Source: Allochromatium warmingii
GTDB lineage: Bacteria > Pseudomonadota > Gammaproteobacteria > Chromatiales > Chromatiaceae
NCBI RefSeq assembly: GCF_900107145.1
Contig: NZ_FNOW01000017.1
Span: forward strand, 1 to 54,568
DNA length: 54,568 nucleotides
Direction: 5' to 3'
This document shows, piece after piece, positions 1 through 8,302 of the stretch. The translations under genes were made by a program, and so were the position numbers. Numbering within the stretch: position 1 is the first letter of the stretch; each line of letters opens with the position of its first letter. Under the pieces are notes generated by a model, which saw only the letters and a program-made list of their open reading frames with translations, did not search any database and had not been told where the DNA came from.

Positions 1-185
1 TAACGCCACGGACAACCTGTTTTGTTTAAATAAAAGATAGCATTCAAGATTTCGCGTAGATCACTTGATCTTGGGCGGCCTGTTGTATAAGGCTCAAGTT
101 CTTCGAAGATTTTTTCAACAATCTCCCATTCTTCATCGGAGATATCGCTTGGATATTTTGGCGAAGAGTTTTTTTCTGAAGTCAT
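1..185 (-). CDS. IS5-family transposase, N-terminal part (runs off left edge)
   Basis: The reverse strand opens with ATG at 185-183 and stays open for 61 codons to the window edge. The protein shows [17 protein letters not shown], then [18 protein letters not shown] and KTGCPWR, the typical start of IS5-family transposases (DUF4096 helix-turn-helix region ahead of the DDE domain). It would bind the element ends and catalyse cut-and-paste transposition; the catalytic domain is outside the window. An element end lies about 96 bp upstream of the start. The family is clear from the motifs; the exact subgroup (IS427, ISL2 or another) cannot be fixed from 61 residues. Confidence 0.85.
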   Translation of the reverse strand, partial: MTSEKNSSPKYPSDISDEEWEIVEKIFEELEPYTTGRPRSSDLREILNAIFYLNKTGCPWR

Positions 186-281
186 ATTCACGATATGAGT
201 GATTTTAATTAACTCGCAAAATTTGCCATATTCTCGAAAAAATCTACTTCAAAATCAATAGTTTAGTTTTTAGACAGCCTC
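1..281 (-). mobile_element. Partial IS5-like insertion sequence with its terminal end at about 281
   Basis: Read on the minus strand from 281 the element begins GAGGCTGTCTAAAAAC, an end of the kind seen in IS5-group elements, followed by about 95 bp of AT-rich leader and the transposase start at 185. Plus-strand TTAG (282-285) directly outside the end fits the YTAR target preference of IS5-type elements. The other end and the second target copy lie left of the window, so the boundary is inferred from one side only. Confidence 0.6.
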
Positions 282-346
282 TTAGCTGCAAGCAATTTTG
301 TTGCGTCTCGAAATTGCGAGTCTGAAAATGCTTTTAATGTAATCAT
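282..346 (-). pseudogene. 5' stub of the gene coupled to the methyltransferase, cut by the IS
   Basis: ATG at 346-344 overlaps the TGA of the methyltransferase gene (ATGA), the arrangement of a translationally coupled operon. The frame gives MITLKAFSDSQFRDATKLLAA and is then interrupted by the IS end at 281; inside the IS it reaches a stop within a few codons. By position the gene would be the restriction endonuclease or an accessory protein of a type II restriction-modification pair, but 21-22 residues are too few to assign a family. The rest should lie beyond the other end of the IS if it has not been lost. Confidence 0.55.
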
Positions 347-1689
347 GCGGTTGAATCTGCTTTCTTGATGGCTTCTCCAATTACTTTTGCTAAAACTGGC
401 GGAACTGCATTTCCAATCTGAAAAACACGTTGCATACGAGTGCCATGTAAATACCACCATCGCGGAAATGTTTGAAGTTTAAGCAATTCTTCATCTGAAA
501 GATACTGATGCTCAACAAATACTGGCGGAGTATCTCCTTGCCTTCGACCAAGAGTATGCCACTGTTGCCTAAAAATTTGCTCTTTTGGAACGCCATGAGG
601 TGCAAAAGCCAGTTTTGCACCTTGATGCGCTCCAATAGTTGGAGAGGGGCGATCTAGTGACCAAGTAACAGGTTCATCATGTGGCCTGACAACATTTTTT
701 ACCCAAAGAACTGCGGTATCATGATTATAATTTTTGTAGTGCCAATGACCCTGCGACCAAAGCACTTCGCGCATTGTTCGCCAAGGTGGAAGGAATTTTT
801 CAATAAAAAAATCTTGTTGGACAGCGTGAGTATTTTCGTTTAGGCTTTGATGTGTTGGTTGTGGCCATTCAAAATTTTTACCATCACGACTCCCTACAAT
901 AAAAAGCCTTTCTCTAATTTGAGGCGCTCCAAAGTCTGCTGCATTTAAAGTACGAGCAAAACACATATATCCAACTTTTTTAAACTCACTTTCGATAATT
1001 TTAAGAGAACCTCCTGATTCGTTTATTACCTCTAAGTGAGTATTTTTGTTGCCGCATTTAGAACATGGAAAGCTTCGAAAATTTTCGCAATCCCAATTTT
1101 GTCTCAATCGAAAATCAGCAATAGCTTTAGTGTTGCAATTTTTACAAATTGAGTAAACTACATCTGTTTTAGTAAATTCTAATCCTTTTACATTTTCAAA
1201 AATAAACCAGCGTGGCTTTAAATCTCGAACAATACGAACAAACTCATAAAAAAGGTCACCGTTTTTTGAGCAATCGAAAGTTTTCCGCTTCCCTGCTTTA
1301 CTAAAAGGCTGGCAGGGGGGGCCACCAGCAATCACAAATATTTCCTCATTTTTGGCGGCTTTTTTAAATACGTCACTTGAAATACTTCGAATATCGCCTT
1401 CAAGTATTTTTGCTTCTTGCAAACAAGGAATACGATTGTCTTGCAATCGGCTAAAAAACATTTTGAGTTCCGTTTGGTTTAATTGCATAAAACATCGTTG
1501 TTTAGACGCATCTTCTATAAATTTCTCAAGTCCTTTGCCGCTTAAACTGCTTAGTAATTGATTTTTTCGTAGTGTTTCACAAGCTTCTGGCGCTAACTCA
1601 TTTGCGACAAGCGTTTTAAATCCAGCAAATTCAAGTCCCAAATCAAGACCGCCTGCACCAGCAAAAAGTGATATTAAATTAAGACGCAT
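343..1689 (-). CDS. DNA (cytosine-5-)-methyltransferase, type II, with Cys-rich insert
   Basis: A 448-residue 5-methylcytosine methyltransferase. Motif I FAGAGGLDLGLE (residues 9-20), the catalytic loop GGPPCQPFS with nucleophile Cys126, FENV (164-167), QIRERLFIVGSR (257-268), a target-recognition region near 300-400 containing RPSPTIGAHQG, and motif X GNAVPPVLAKVI near the C-terminus are all present, so it appears intact. Between FENV and QIRER there is an insert with CKNC (182-185) and CSKC (209-212) plus Cys201, resembling a zinc ribbon. The gene is AT-rich, unlike the ATPase genes upstream, which suggests transfer. It normally protects DNA from a partner endonuclease; here the coupled downstream gene is cut by an IS, so it may act as an orphan. 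The target sequence cannot be read from the protein. Confidence 0.9.
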   Translation of the reverse strand: MRLNLISLFAGAGGLDLGLEFAGFKTLVANELAPEACETLRKNQLLSSLSGKGLEKFIEDASKQRCFMQLNQTELKMFFSRLQDNRIPCLQEAKILEGDIRSISSDVFKKAAKNEEIFVIAGGPPCQPFSKAGKRKTFDCSKNGDLFYEFVRIVRDLKPRWFIFENVKGLEFTKTDVVYSICKNCNTKAIADFRLRQNWDCENFRSFPCSKCGNKNTHLEVINESGGSLKIIESEFKKVGYMCFARTLNAADFGAPQIRERLFIVGSRDGKNFEWPQPTHQSLNENTHAVQQDFFIEKFLPPWRTMREVLWSQGHWHYKNYNHDTAVLWVKNVVRPHDEPVTWSLDRPSPTIGAHQGAKLAFAPHGVPKEQIFRQQWHTLGRRQGDTPPVFVEHQYLSDEELLKLQTFPRWWYLHGTRMQRVFQIGNAVPPVLAKVIGEAIKKADSTA

Positions 1690-1817
1690 CTAAGGTTTCT
1701 TATTAAGTAAGATATGGTGTGAAATTAGCTATGCAGATTAAATTATGTGCCACATACAAAACTGATATTCAATAATCAATCCAATCAACACACCTTTCAT
1801 TCCAACGAAATCCGCAA

Positions 1818-1864
1818 CGCCGCTGCCAGCGGCGCTAAAATAGTAGGGTATGCACCGCATACCC
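1818..1864 (-). terminator. Two adjacent hairpins after the ATPase genes (possible terminator)
   Basis: CGCCGCTG (1818-1825) pairs with CAGCGGCG (1827-1834), and GGGTATGC (1846-1853) pairs with GCATACCC (1857-1864); both stems are perfect 8-bp arms. On the minus strand the second hairpin is met first, about 18 bases after the subunit A stop, followed by a mildly T-rich stretch. There is no long T-run, so terminator function is tentative. The remainder of 1690-1881 is AT-rich leader of the methyltransferase gene with no convincing gene. Confidence 0.35.
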
Positions 1865-1881
1865 CACACTCTAAACAACCC

Positions 1882-3687
1882 TCAACTCACCGCCATCAGC
1901 TCCCCCTGCTTCGCATATTCCATGCGAATTGCCTCCATCGCTTGATCGACCTCCAGCCGGAACGCCTGCACTTGCTCTAACTGCTCGCTGGAATACATCG
2001 ACTTGATGCGCCGCATCTTCGCCAACAAGGGCAATCGCTGTAATTCAGTCACCGGCACCCCTAATTTAATCAACGCTTCACCGCGTTTATAAATCGTAAT
2101 TGCCAAATCGAGCAGCGCATATTGCTTCGCTGGCGAACAGAAGGTATCAATCTCATCAAGCGCACTTTGCTGCAACACGCCTTCTTTAATTAACGACGCC
2201 CCTTCTAATTCCCAACGCTGTGCATCAGATAAGGCTTCCGGCCCGACCAGATTGACAATCCGCGACAATTCTGCATCCCGCGCTAATAATGCTAATGCCG
2301 CGCCGCGCCGCTTTTCCCAATCGGGATCAATCTCACTATGCCACCATTCCGCCGCCGTCTGCACATGACTGGAAAAACTTGTTACCCAATCAATCGACGG
2401 ATAATGCCGCGCATCGGCTAATTCTTTCGACAACGCCCAAAAGGTTTCAATAATATCTTTGGTGTGACTGGTCACCGGCTCCGAGAAATCACCACCCGGC
2501 GGCGAGACCGCACCAATTAACGTCACCGAACCCGACCCCGCGCCAAAGGTTTCCACCCGTCCGGCTCGCTCATACACCGCTGCCAAGCGCGAGGCCAAAT
2601 AGGCCGGATAGCCTTCCTCGACCGGCATCTGACCCAAGCGCCCCGACACCTCGCGCAACGCCTCAGCCCAACGACTGGTCGAATCAGCCAACATCACCAC
2701 GTCATAGCCCATATCGCGGTAATACTCGGCCATCGTCATCCCGACATAGACCGACGCCTCACGCGCCACCACCGGCATATTCGACGTATTGGCGACGAGC
2801 AGCGTGCGCTCCATCAGCTTGCGCCCCGAGTACGGATCGTCGAGTTCGGGGAAGGTCTCCAACACATCGACCAGCTCATTGCCGCGTTCACCGCAGCCGA
2901 CATAAATCACGATGTCAGCATTCGACCAGCGTGCAATCTGTTGTTGTACCACAGTTTTTCCGGCACCAAAGGGGCCAGGTACCGCGCCTTTACCGCCCTT
3001 AATTTGCGGAAAAAAGGTATCGATTACCCGCTGTCCGGTAATCAATGGGGACACACCATCATCGCGCTTGAGATACGGGCGCGGCTTGCGCACCGGCCAG
3101 CGTTGATAGAGACTGAGCCGATGACTCACGCCCTTTTGATCGCGCACCCGCGCAATGGTCGATTCGATGTCGTACTCACCAGCGGGCGCGATTTCTTCCA
3201 GCTCACCGCTGATGCCCGGCGGCACCAGAATCCGATGCTCAATCGTCAGCGTTTCTTGCACGCGCCCGAGCACCACCCCTGGGCCAACGGTCGCGCCCGG
3301 CTCCAGTTCTTGATTTGGCACGAACGCCCACAACTTTGTACGATCCAGCGCCGGTATGGTCAGGCCGCGCCGGATGTAATCGCCGGATTCCAGCGCAATT
3401 TTTAACAGCGGCCGCTGCACGCCATCAAAAATTCCACCCATCAGCCCCGGCCCTAACTCGACTGACAGCGGCCAGCCTAAGCCGACCACAGGTTCGCCGG
3501 GTCGCACCCCATCGGTCGATTCATAGGTTTGCACCACCGCCCGTTGACCGTTGAGCGAGATAATCTCGCCATACAGCCCGAGTTCGCCGATCTTGACCTG
3601 CTCGCCACTGCGTGCCCCGGGCAGTTCGATGGTAACAATGGGGCCATTGATGTCGCGGATAACGCCGAGTTTGTTCGTGTCGCTCAT
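1882..3687 (-). CDS. ntpA: A/V-type ATPase catalytic subunit A
   Basis: A 601-residue catalytic subunit of the soluble V1/A1 headpiece, which hydrolyses or makes ATP as a hexamer with subunit B. The non-homologous bulge region typical of A subunits precedes the nucleotide-binding domain with P-loop GPFGAGKT (about residues 231-238) and the catalytic GERGNE segment; SGSVTLIGAVSPPGGD and the C-terminal helical domain complete the protein. Length is normal for the family. The ATG at 3687 lies 8 bp after the subunit E stop. It is the last ATPase gene in the window; subunits B and D, which usually follow, are absent and a foreign-looking methyltransferase gene comes next. Confidence 0.95.
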   Translation of the reverse strand: MSDTNKLGVIRDINGPIVTIELPGARSGEQVKIGELGLYGEIISLNGQRAVVQTYESTDGVRPGEPVVGLGWPLSVELGPGLMGGIFDGVQRPLLKIALESGDYIRRGLTIPALDRTKLWAFVPNQELEPGATVGPGVVLGRVQETLTIEHRILVPPGISGELEEIAPAGEYDIESTIARVRDQKGVSHRLSLYQRWPVRKPRPYLKRDDGVSPLITGQRVIDTFFPQIKGGKGAVPGPFGAGKTVVQQQIARWSNADIVIYVGCGERGNELVDVLETFPELDDPYSGRKLMERTLLVANTSNMPVVAREASVYVGMTMAEYYRDMGYDVVMLADSTSRWAEALREVSGRLGQMPVEEGYPAYLASRLAAVYERAGRVETFGAGSGSVTLIGAVSPPGGDFSEPVTSHTKDIIETFWALSKELADARHYPSIDWVTSFSSHVQTAAEWWHSEIDPDWEKRRGAALALLARDAELSRIVNLVGPEALSDAQRWELEGASLIKEGVLQQSALDEIDTFCSPAKQYALLDLAITIYKRGEALIKLGVPVTELQRLPLLAKMRRIKSMYSSEQLEQVQAFRLEVDQAMEAIRMEYAKQGELMAVS

Positions 3688-3695
3688 AGTTCTGT

Positions 3696-4349
3696 TCAGC
3701 CGCTAAAAGGAGTGCTGGCATCGAGGCCGTTGGGCAGCAAGCGTTCCAGAATCGTCTGCTGGATACGCGCCCGTAGCCGCTGCAAACGGCCCTCGAAGGT
3801 TTGATCGACGCGGATGCGGCCATCGGCGCTGGTCACCAACACCCCGCCGAGGGTGTCAATGGCGTCGGGGGCCGGCGCTAAGGTCGCCTCGGTATCCGCT
3901 GGCAATGCCGCGACGACGGCATCCCAGTTCATAAACAAGCGCCGTTGGTCATGGGCATTGGCGGCAATGCAAATCTCGCTGCTTTCCATCGCGGTCGCCG
4001 CCTCGACAATTAACGCCTGTAACCAAGCGTCATAGACCTCTTGATCGGCCATAAAGCGTTCCATGCGCTCAGTCAGCCGCCGCTCGACATCGAGCACCAG
4101 ATTCCAGCGCAGGCGGTCGAGATGCGTCTGCATCTTCAGCTCAGTGGATTGCACGCGCTGCCGAAATGCCCGCTCGCCTAAGGCTTTGGCGCTGGCCTCT
4201 TCACGGGTTTCGCGCAACCGCAGGCGCTCGGCGGACTCGCGCAACAGGCTGTCACGACTGCGTGCCGCCCGTTCGCGGTATTCACTCGCCAGCCGCTCGG
4301 CCCGCGCCAGAATGGCGCGTTCCAGTTCGTCTACTTGATTCAGATTCAC
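3696..4349 (-). CDS. ntpE: A/V-type ATPase peripheral stalk subunit E
   Basis: 217 residues, starting with GTG at 4349 behind a G-rich Shine-Dalgarno, 15 bp after the subunit F stop. The first 120 residues are charged and helical (NQVDELERAILARAERLASE), as in the coiled-coil half of subunit E, followed by the more globular C-terminal half that contacts the A/B head (APDAIDTLGGVLVTSADGRI). Subunit E pairs with the G/H-type subunit to form the peripheral stalk that stops the head rotating. Sequence conservation is low in this family, so the call rests on length, helix pattern, the LGG-V-TSADG-I-VD type motif and operon position. Confidence 0.8.
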   Translation of the reverse strand: MNLNQVDELERAILARAERLASEYRERAARSRDSLLRESAERLRLRETREEASAKALGERAFRQRVQSTELKMQTHLDRLRWNLVLDVERRLTERMERFMADQEVYDAWLQALIVEAATAMESSEICIAANAHDQRRLFMNWDAVVAALPADTEATLAPAPDAIDTLGGVLVTSADGRIRVDQTFEGRLQRLRARIQQTILERLLPNGLDASTPFSG

Positions 4350-4364
4350 GGCCGTTCCCCGGAC

Positions 4365-4712
4365 TCATTCGGATCGAAGTGTGGCAGTCCCGAACAGCGC
4401 GGCCAGCCGTTCGGCAACATCGCTGGACAGGGCTGTCGGGCCTTGCAGGCTGGGCACGGCCATCACCAAGATGCGCCCGCCCTCACGCCGCACCCGCTTG
4501 AGCTGCGGGATGTCTTCGCGCATCAATGCCTCATCAACCAGCACGAACGCCTTGTCATGGGTGTGCTGGAGCTGACGCAAAATCTGCTCGACCTGCGCGG
4601 GGCTGGGGTTGGGATGTGCCTCAAAACCGATCAACCGAAAGCCGTCGGCGAGATTTTCCTCGCCGAGAAACAGCAATCGGGTCGGCTGGCCCGGTTCGCT
4701 TGGAGTGTCCAT
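4365..4712 (-). CDS. A/V-type ATPase subunit F (central stalk)
   Basis: 115 residues. The N-terminal half (LLFLGEENLADGFRLIGFEA) and the hydrophobic strand KAFVLVDEAL match the Rossmann-like subunit F, which binds the central shaft and regulates rotation. The ATG at 4712 is 11 bp after the subunit K stop and the gene is followed by subunit E. Family members are around 100 residues, so the length is normal. Subunit D, the shaft protein it should bind, is not in the window. Confidence 0.8.
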   Translation of the reverse strand: MDTPSEPGQPTRLLFLGEENLADGFRLIGFEAHPNPSPAQVEQILRQLQHTHDKAFVLVDEALMREDIPQLKRVRREGGRILVMAVPSLQGPTALSSDVAERLAALFGTATLRSE

Positions 4713-4723
4713 GCTGGGCGCAC

Positions 4724-5167
4724 TCAGCCGAGGCGATTGAGCAGCAAAATACTCATCACCAGACCGTAGATGGCGATACCTTCAGCCAAGCCGAGGAAGA
4801 TCAGCGTCCGGCCCAGAGCCTCAGGACGTTCCATGACCGCTGCGAGCGAAGCCGCCCCAATCGGGCCGACCGCAATCCCGGCACCGATAGTCGAGAGGCC
4901 AGTCGGGATGCCGACGCCCAAAATCGCCAAGCCCATGCCGGTGGTCATCTCAACAGCGGCGTCGGTCATGGGTTGCGCCATAACATCGGAGACGCCCAAA
5001 AACAGCAGCGCACATTGCGCCGCGACAAAGACGAGCAACTGGGTTCCGAGTGCTGGCCGGTGCCAGGGGCGCACCCGTGTAGCCAGTGCCGGGCGGATTT
5101 CTAATAACAGACCGGTGACGATCAGGCCGAAAATGGCGACGGACATGAGTGCAACAAGCCAATACAT
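4724..5167 (-). CDS. ntpK: A/V-type ATPase membrane rotor subunit K (c-type)
   Basis: 147 residues with four predicted membrane helices at about 3-24, 44-66, 76-101 and 117-143. The last two form the usual c-type hairpin: Gly-rich GLSTIGAGIAVGPIGAA and FLGLAEGIAIYGL, whose Glu is the ion-binding carboxylate of the rotor ring. The first two helices lack the Gly-rich signature and hold no equivalent carboxylate, so there is one ion site per four helices. The Gln that helps bind sodium in known Na+-pumping K subunits is not evident in the third helix, which favours proton use (inference). A clear AAGGAG sits 7 bp ahead of the ATG. Confidence 0.88.
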   Translation of the reverse strand: MYWLVALMSVAIFGLIVTGLLLEIRPALATRVRPWHRPALGTQLLVFVAAQCALLFLGVSDVMAQPMTDAAVEMTTGMGLAILGVGIPTGLSTIGAGIAVGPIGAASLAAVMERPEALGRTLIFLGLAEGIAIYGLVMSILLLNRLG

Positions 5168-5237
5168 GCAATGCTCCTTGAGTTGAGCGAGTGGAAGGGA
5201 TCAAACAGCGGGCGTGCGGGATTGTCAGGTGCAGCAA

Positions 5238-7142
5238 TCAAGCCGAAGGCGGGCGCGGTTGGCGCAACCGCAGCGGCACGAAGCGATGGCCGGTACCAGA
5301 AAAATAGCGCGAAAATCCTTCGTAATATTGCAACCGCATCACTTGGATCATCACGATGCCGCCTTCCAGCACCAGAATGAAGATATTGCCTAAAACAATG
5401 GTCACGGCATGTCCAAAGACGCCCATCATATCGGCCAGCGTGAACACGGCGAGCGCCAGCGCGACATGATTGAGACTGAAGGCAGCGACACGCAAAAACG
5501 ACAGGGTGTTAGAGAGATAGACAATCACGGTGTCGAGCGTCTCAATCACCACGACTAAGGCTTTTTCGCCGGTCGGCGCATGGAGGTGCTGCCACTGAAA
5601 CGCCGCCAGCGCCAGCAGCGAACCGCTGGCCACAAGCGCCGGCAGCGTGCCAAAACCCTGACCGCTGGCCAATCCATAACCGCCCCAAAGAAAAGCGAGA
5701 TAAAACAGCAAGTTGATGACGCCGTGACGTTCGAGCAGAGCGCCCGTCCAATCGCCGTTGACAAGGCGGTTATAGATGCCGAGCAGACAGGCGACGATGA
5801 TAAACACCACGCCCCACACCAGCGCCACTTCGAGCATCAGGATCGGATCATGCAGCGGCGACATCCAGACTGCGTGCAAAATCTCTTCATAGCCGAACAG
5901 ACTGCCGAACAGCACGCCAAATGCCATCGACGACAGACCGGCAAAAATGCCAAAGCGATAAAAAGTCGGGATTTTATGCCGCGCCAGCCACGCCGCCACC
6001 GCAATCACTGCGCCATGTCCAACATCGCCGAACATGCTGCCGAACATCAGCAAAAAGGTCACGGCAAACAACGGCGTCGGGTCGATCTCGCCATAAGCCG
6101 GAATGCCGTATTGATTGACCAGCAGTGCGAAGGGTTGCAGCCAGCGATGGCGCACGCTCAGCGTCGGCACCAGATGCCGTTCATCGGGACGCGGATCGCG
6201 CACCGCGAGATCAAACGGCAGATCGAGCAGGGTGCTCAGGCGCTGTTCCAGATCGGGCAGGGCGCGGGTCGGCACCCAGCCGCTCAGATAGGCGATGCGT
6301 CCAGCACTGCGCAGCGACGGATCGAGCGTCACCAGCGGTTCGGCCAGAATCAGCGTTTTCCGTGCCGCCAGCAGTTGCTCATGCAGGGTTGCGCCCCATG
6401 CGGCCAGCGCCTGCTGTTTTGCTGCCCGCTGCTCGGCAATCTCACGATGGCGAGCGGCCAGTTCGCGCCTTAGCACGTCGGGTTCGCGGTCGAGTTCCGG
6501 CGGGATGGTCAGCGGCTGAAAACCAGCGGCATTGAGCACGGCGGCAATCGGCGAGGTGGCATCGTCATCGGTCGGCCCGACGAGCACGACATGCGCGGTA
6601 TCACCGCGATACAGATACACATGCAGCAGATGCTGCGCTAACGCAGCGGCATCTTCGAGCTGGCGCAGATTCTCACGCGGCACCACGCCGACATGAAACG
6701 CCAAAAAGCGTGTGCGTCCGGCCAAGCGCCCGAGGTCGATATTGAGTTCGGCGAAATTATCGAGCAAGACTTCATGCTCGCTGGCCAGTCGCTCGGCTTC
6801 GTCGAGCGCATAAAACGCTTCTTCATACGCCGACGCCTGCTCCCAGATCTGCCCGAGCCAGGTATTGAGCGTATTGAGTTCGTCGAATTCAACCGCCCGC
6901 AGCACATCCAGCGGCGGCGTTTCGGCCAGCGGGATCAGATTAGCGATCTTATTGAGCCGCGCTTGCGCCTGATTGAACACATCCCGATACGCATGGGCTG
7001 GTGTGCCCGGCAGTCCGTCGTGCTCAGGGGCGCGGGTGTCGGGATGAAAACTCTCGGTTTCAGCCAGCGCCAGCGAAGCCAGCGGTAGGCTTTCGGTCAG
7101 CACCAGCAGTCGGATATGTTTAATCGCAGTTGAGCTGAACAT
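5238..7142 (-). CDS. ntpI: A/V-type ATPase membrane stator subunit I (a-type)
   Basis: About 634 residues from ATG at 7142, which has AAGGAG 10 bp upstream; a TTG 24 bp earlier is a weaker alternative. The N-terminal half is soluble and helical with a coiled-coil hairpin (near 220-270), forming the arm that holds the peripheral stalks. The C-terminal half holds about eight membrane helices starting near YGEIDPTPLFAVTFLLMFG. The SFLRVAAFSLNHVAL segment contains the arginine required for ion transfer past the rotor ring. Subunits K, F, E and A follow downstream; subunit C precedes. Confidence 0.92.
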   Translation of the reverse strand: MFSSTAIKHIRLLVLTESLPLASLALAETESFHPDTRAPEHDGLPGTPAHAYRDVFNQAQARLNKIANLIPLAETPPLDVLRAVEFDELNTLNTWLGQIWEQASAYEEAFYALDEAERLASEHEVLLDNFAELNIDLGRLAGRTRFLAFHVGVVPRENLRQLEDAAALAQHLLHVYLYRGDTAHVVLVGPTDDDATSPIAAVLNAAGFQPLTIPPELDREPDVLRRELAARHREIAEQRAAKQQALAAWGATLHEQLLAARKTLILAEPLVTLDPSLRSAGRIAYLSGWVPTRALPDLEQRLSTLLDLPFDLAVRDPRPDERHLVPTLSVRHRWLQPFALLVNQYGIPAYGEIDPTPLFAVTFLLMFGSMFGDVGHGAVIAVAAWLARHKIPTFYRFGIFAGLSSMAFGVLFGSLFGYEEILHAVWMSPLHDPILMLEVALVWGVVFIIVACLLGIYNRLVNGDWTGALLERHGVINLLFYLAFLWGGYGLASGQGFGTLPALVASGSLLALAAFQWQHLHAPTGEKALVVVIETLDTVIVYLSNTLSFLRVAAFSLNHVALALAVFTLADMMGVFGHAVTIVLGNIFILVLEGGIVMIQVMRLQYYEGFSRYFSGTGHRFVPLRLRQPRPPSA

Positions 7143-7191
7143 TGCGCACGCGCTCCTTGAAGCCAAATCACGCCCAAATGATGCAAAAAAA

Positions 7192-8247
7192 TCAGGCGGC
7201 GCGACGTTCGAGGGGCGCGGCCTGTGGTTCGACCAATTCCAGCGCCTGTTCGATCAGGGTATCCGAACAGTTCAGCAACCGCCCTTGCGCAATCGCAAAC
7301 AGCACAAACAAATTCGATTCGCGCAGCATCAGATAGGCCAGCGCCCGCGCAATAGCTGATTGGCTCTGATGCAGCACCCAGCGCCGTTCTTCGAGCGTGT
7401 AGGTCGCTAACCGTTGCTGGGTTTCGGCTAAAGACGTGCAGCCCTGCACCGCCGTCGCCAGCGGCGCCGGCAGTGCGGCCAGCACCTGTTCTAAGCTGTC
7501 GAGATTGACCAATTCCAGCAGCCGTTCGCGACCCAGATAACGCGGCGAGGGGACGAGACGATAATAGGTTTCCGACGGCGAGAGGCGGTACGAAAACCGA
7601 TACCGCACCAGCCACAGCAGCGCCACGCAGTCGAGTTCGCTGCCGATTAAGCGGCGCAGAGCGTCCTGATGATGGGTGTCGAGTCCCATGATGCGGCGCT
7701 GAATCTCGGCGTAATAGCGTTGGTCGATAGCCGCTTCGATTAAAAACGGCTCACGGTGCTGTTCGTAGACTTCGCGGGCTTGACGGGCGATGACGTGATA
7801 GGGGCCGCTTTCGAGCTGGCGCAACAGCTCCGGCACGTTTTCAGCACGGGGCAGTTCTTCCGGCAAGCGCAAGGCTTCCGGTAGCTCGAACAGATGCGCG
7901 TGTAATTCCTGCGGATCGAGCGCGTAAAGCTTGCCGCGAATCAGTGTTTTGAGATTGGAGAGGGCAAACTTGCGTGCCCAAGCGCGGACGAGATCGCGGT
8001 GCATCGGGATCATGGGCCGCGCCAGCAGACTCATTTCATTGAGCAAGGTCTGAAGCAAGGCTTGCTCCAGCACGCGCCGCCGCACCGTGACGCGGCTGGC
8101 ATCATCGAGCAGTGCCTCCATGCCGAGGCGTTCGGCCAGCGCCGCCAGTGGCAGCCGTGCCAGCGCGGTAATCGTTTCGGGTGACATGAGCTGCAATGAC
8201 AGCAACGTCACCCGCGTGTTGAGATAGGCTTGATCGGAACCGCTCAT
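7192..8247 (-). CDS. ntpC: A/V-type ATPase subunit C (V0D/AC39 family)
   Basis: 351 residues with the all-helical pattern of the AC39-type subunit that couples the central shaft to the membrane rotor. Visible hallmarks include an N-terminal YLNTRVTLL...LMSPE segment, a central LKTLIRGKLYALDPQEL and the SELDCVALLWLVRYRFSYRLSP stretch near 235-256 that resembles the family's conserved NLR/RxKxY region. ATG at 8247 has a GAGG upstream. It lies between the small stalk gene and subunit I, the usual neighbours. Conservation is low across the family, so the call uses both pattern and context. Confidence 0.85.
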   Translation of the reverse strand: MSGSDQAYLNTRVTLLSLQLMSPETITALARLPLAALAERLGMEALLDDASRVTVRRRVLEQALLQTLLNEMSLLARPMIPMHRDLVRAWARKFALSNLKTLIRGKLYALDPQELHAHLFELPEALRLPEELPRAENVPELLRQLESGPYHVIARQAREVYEQHREPFLIEAAIDQRYYAEIQRRIMGLDTHHQDALRRLIGSELDCVALLWLVRYRFSYRLSPSETYYRLVPSPRYLGRERLLELVNLDSLEQVLAALPAPLATAVQGCTSLAETQQRLATYTLEERRWVLHQSQSAIARALAYLMLRESNLFVLFAIAQGRLLNCSDTLIEQALELVEPQAAPLERRAA

Positions 8248-8302
8248 ACAACAGGCCTCGCCAGTCGCTTGTCCCTAAAAGAGTATGACCCGTCGCGGTC
8301 GC

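Noticed and set aside
263-460. 65-residue minus-strand frame over the methyltransferase end and the IS end
   Set aside because: Its first half is out of frame inside the methyltransferase gene; only the part from 346 down is a plausible gene start, and the last codons belong to the IS terminus. Reported as a truncated stub instead.
1747-1980. 77-residue plus-strand frame after the methyltransferase
   Set aside because: No family signal; it runs over two hairpins and into the antisense of the subunit A gene.
5580-6473. 297-residue plus-strand frame inside the subunit I gene
   Set aside because: Antisense to a well-supported gene; composition (Gln/His/Arg-rich) is typical of a shadow frame in GC-rich DNA.
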